This document shows positions 18,822 through 19,443 of a stretch of 19,443 nt of DNA, one piece after another. Origin of the DNA: Saccoglossus kowalevskii (lineage: Eukaryota; Hemichordata; Enteropneusta; Harrimaniidae); NCBI RefSeq assembly GCF_000003605.2, contig NW_003129364.1, positions 249,930 through 269,372 on the forward strand, in the 5' to 3' direction. Numbering within the stretch: the first letter of the stretch is position 1; every line of letters begins with the position of its first letter. Below the pieces are notes generated by a model that worked only from the letters and a program-made list of their open reading frames with translations, did not search any database and was not told the origin of the DNA. A program made the translations under genes and the position numbers.

Positions 18822-19110
18822 TTCAAGTTGCAGACCACAGAACATTTAGGTCAGGCAAATAAAGTAAGAATAAGTAGGAATGGACCAAAAAAATCTCACA
18901 ATGGTCCTTCAGGTTGAATTGCCTGCAAAATCTTTTTTGAAATAATTCTCCATTATCTACATGTACAGGTATTGAAAAAATACAGACAAAAAACATTGAG
19001 GTCAGAAAAGTGGCCAAAATCACAGGAACACTTTAGCCCTCCACAGAATGAGAGCTTCAGTTGCAAATCAAAGAACATTGAGGTCAGAAAAATGGGTAAA
19101 ATCACACAAC
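18822..19110. repeat. Three dispersed copies of ACATT(T/G)AGGTCAG
   Basis: The motif starts at 18842, 18993 and 19075. The second and third copies share the extension AGGTCAGAAAA.TGG..AAAATCACA (82 bp apart). The first and third share a left extension TTCA.GTTGCA.A.CA.AGAACATT (232 bp apart). This overlapping pattern suggests nested, decayed duplications. Each copy carries an AGGTCA half-site. Confidence 0.8.
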
Positions 19111-19277
19111 ATGTAATGTCTAAATAATACCTAAGTTCAGTGTCACATCAATAAATACACAACAAAAATGATCCAGCACATATACATGTATACACATATA
19201 AATAAGAAAAGCACCCAAAATGAAGCAACAGTAGATGTTATTTACATTATGTTAATAATTAGAAAAACAGTACTCCT
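19111..19277. other. Short gene-free spacer
   Basis: AT-rich spacer with one TACATGTA at 19183; nothing else recognised. Confidence 0.6.
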
Positions 19278-19443
19278 GATGACAACAAAAAGGACACCAG
19301 GATGACAATAAAAAGGACACCAGGATGACAACAAAAAGGACACCAGGATGACAACAAAAAGGACACCAGGATGACAACAAAAAGGACACCAGGATGACAA
19401 CAAAAAGGACACCAGGATGACAACAAAAAAGGACACCAGGATG
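19278..19443. repeat. 23-bp minisatellite, runs off the window
   Basis: Units of GATGACAACAAAAAGGACAC plus CAG begin at 19278, 19301, 19324, 19347, 19370, 19393, 19416 and 19440. They are nearly identical; one unit has AATA and one has an extra A (24 bp). High identity indicates recent expansion. Since 23 is not a multiple of three, the minus-strand open frame at 19242-19436 cycles through all three frames (a 23-residue repeat of the CHPGVLFVVI type) and is not evidence for a gene. Confidence 0.97.

Noticed and set aside
19242-19436. 64-codon minus-strand frame of repeated Cys/Pro/Val text
   Set aside because: It is produced by a 23-bp minisatellite read in rotating frames.

Overview
The window looks like non-coding DNA from a eukaryotic, probably marine invertebrate nuclear genome. 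A bivalve or other mollusc is my best guess, and amphioxus-like genomes are not excluded. It is AT-rich (roughly one third G+C by eye) and CpG-poor except for two sharp patches. It carries minisatellites, homopolymer C runs, microsatellites, a short inverted-repeat transposon family present twice, and an excess of the octamer TACATGTA. No bacterial-type gene arrangement, rRNA, tRNA, CRISPR or viral gene is visible. No long ORF resembles a protein family I know; open stretches of 60-100 codons occur on both strands and mostly overlap each other, as expected by chance in AT-rich DNA.

Layout. A 31-bp tandem repeat with a 62-bp alternating higher order opens the window (1-120). A CpG-dense patch at about 760-1165 contains a perfect TCTCGCGAGA and is the best promoter candidate. 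The next 3.4 kb is featureless AT-rich sequence. A 203-bp foldback element follows at 4618-4820, and its inverted relative lies at 13825-14036. Three matches to the RFX X-box lie within 5925-6656. A 238-bp segment is duplicated in tandem at 6746-7220. Irregularly spaced GCCTAACTTGC motifs follow at 8819-8933.

The best coding candidate is a 38-codon minus-strand exon (10997-11110) ending in a consensus 5' splice site. Its downstream side holds a palindrome that resembles a zero-length exon on each strand. The right third contains a possible non-coding exon (13070-13224), a 36-bp minisatellite carrying repeated nuclear-receptor-like sites (14495-14886), a perfect 10-bp-stem hairpin (14933-14959), a possible retroelement 3' end (15880-16053), and an open frame at 16186-16356. 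A second CpG-rich patch (16652-17036) ends in a 44-bp-arm hairpin, and the window closes with degenerate duplications and a 23-bp minisatellite that runs off the edge.

How it may work together (inference). The simplest reading is intron and intergenic DNA around one or two sparsely exonic genes, with promoter-like CpG patches near 1 kb and near 16.7-17 kb. The minus-strand exon at 11.1 kb could belong to a transcript starting from the right-hand patch, but the sequence does not prove this link. I see no clearly new multi-gene system. The most testable observations are the hairpin, the promoter patch, the X-box cluster, the DR1-like satellite and the short exon.
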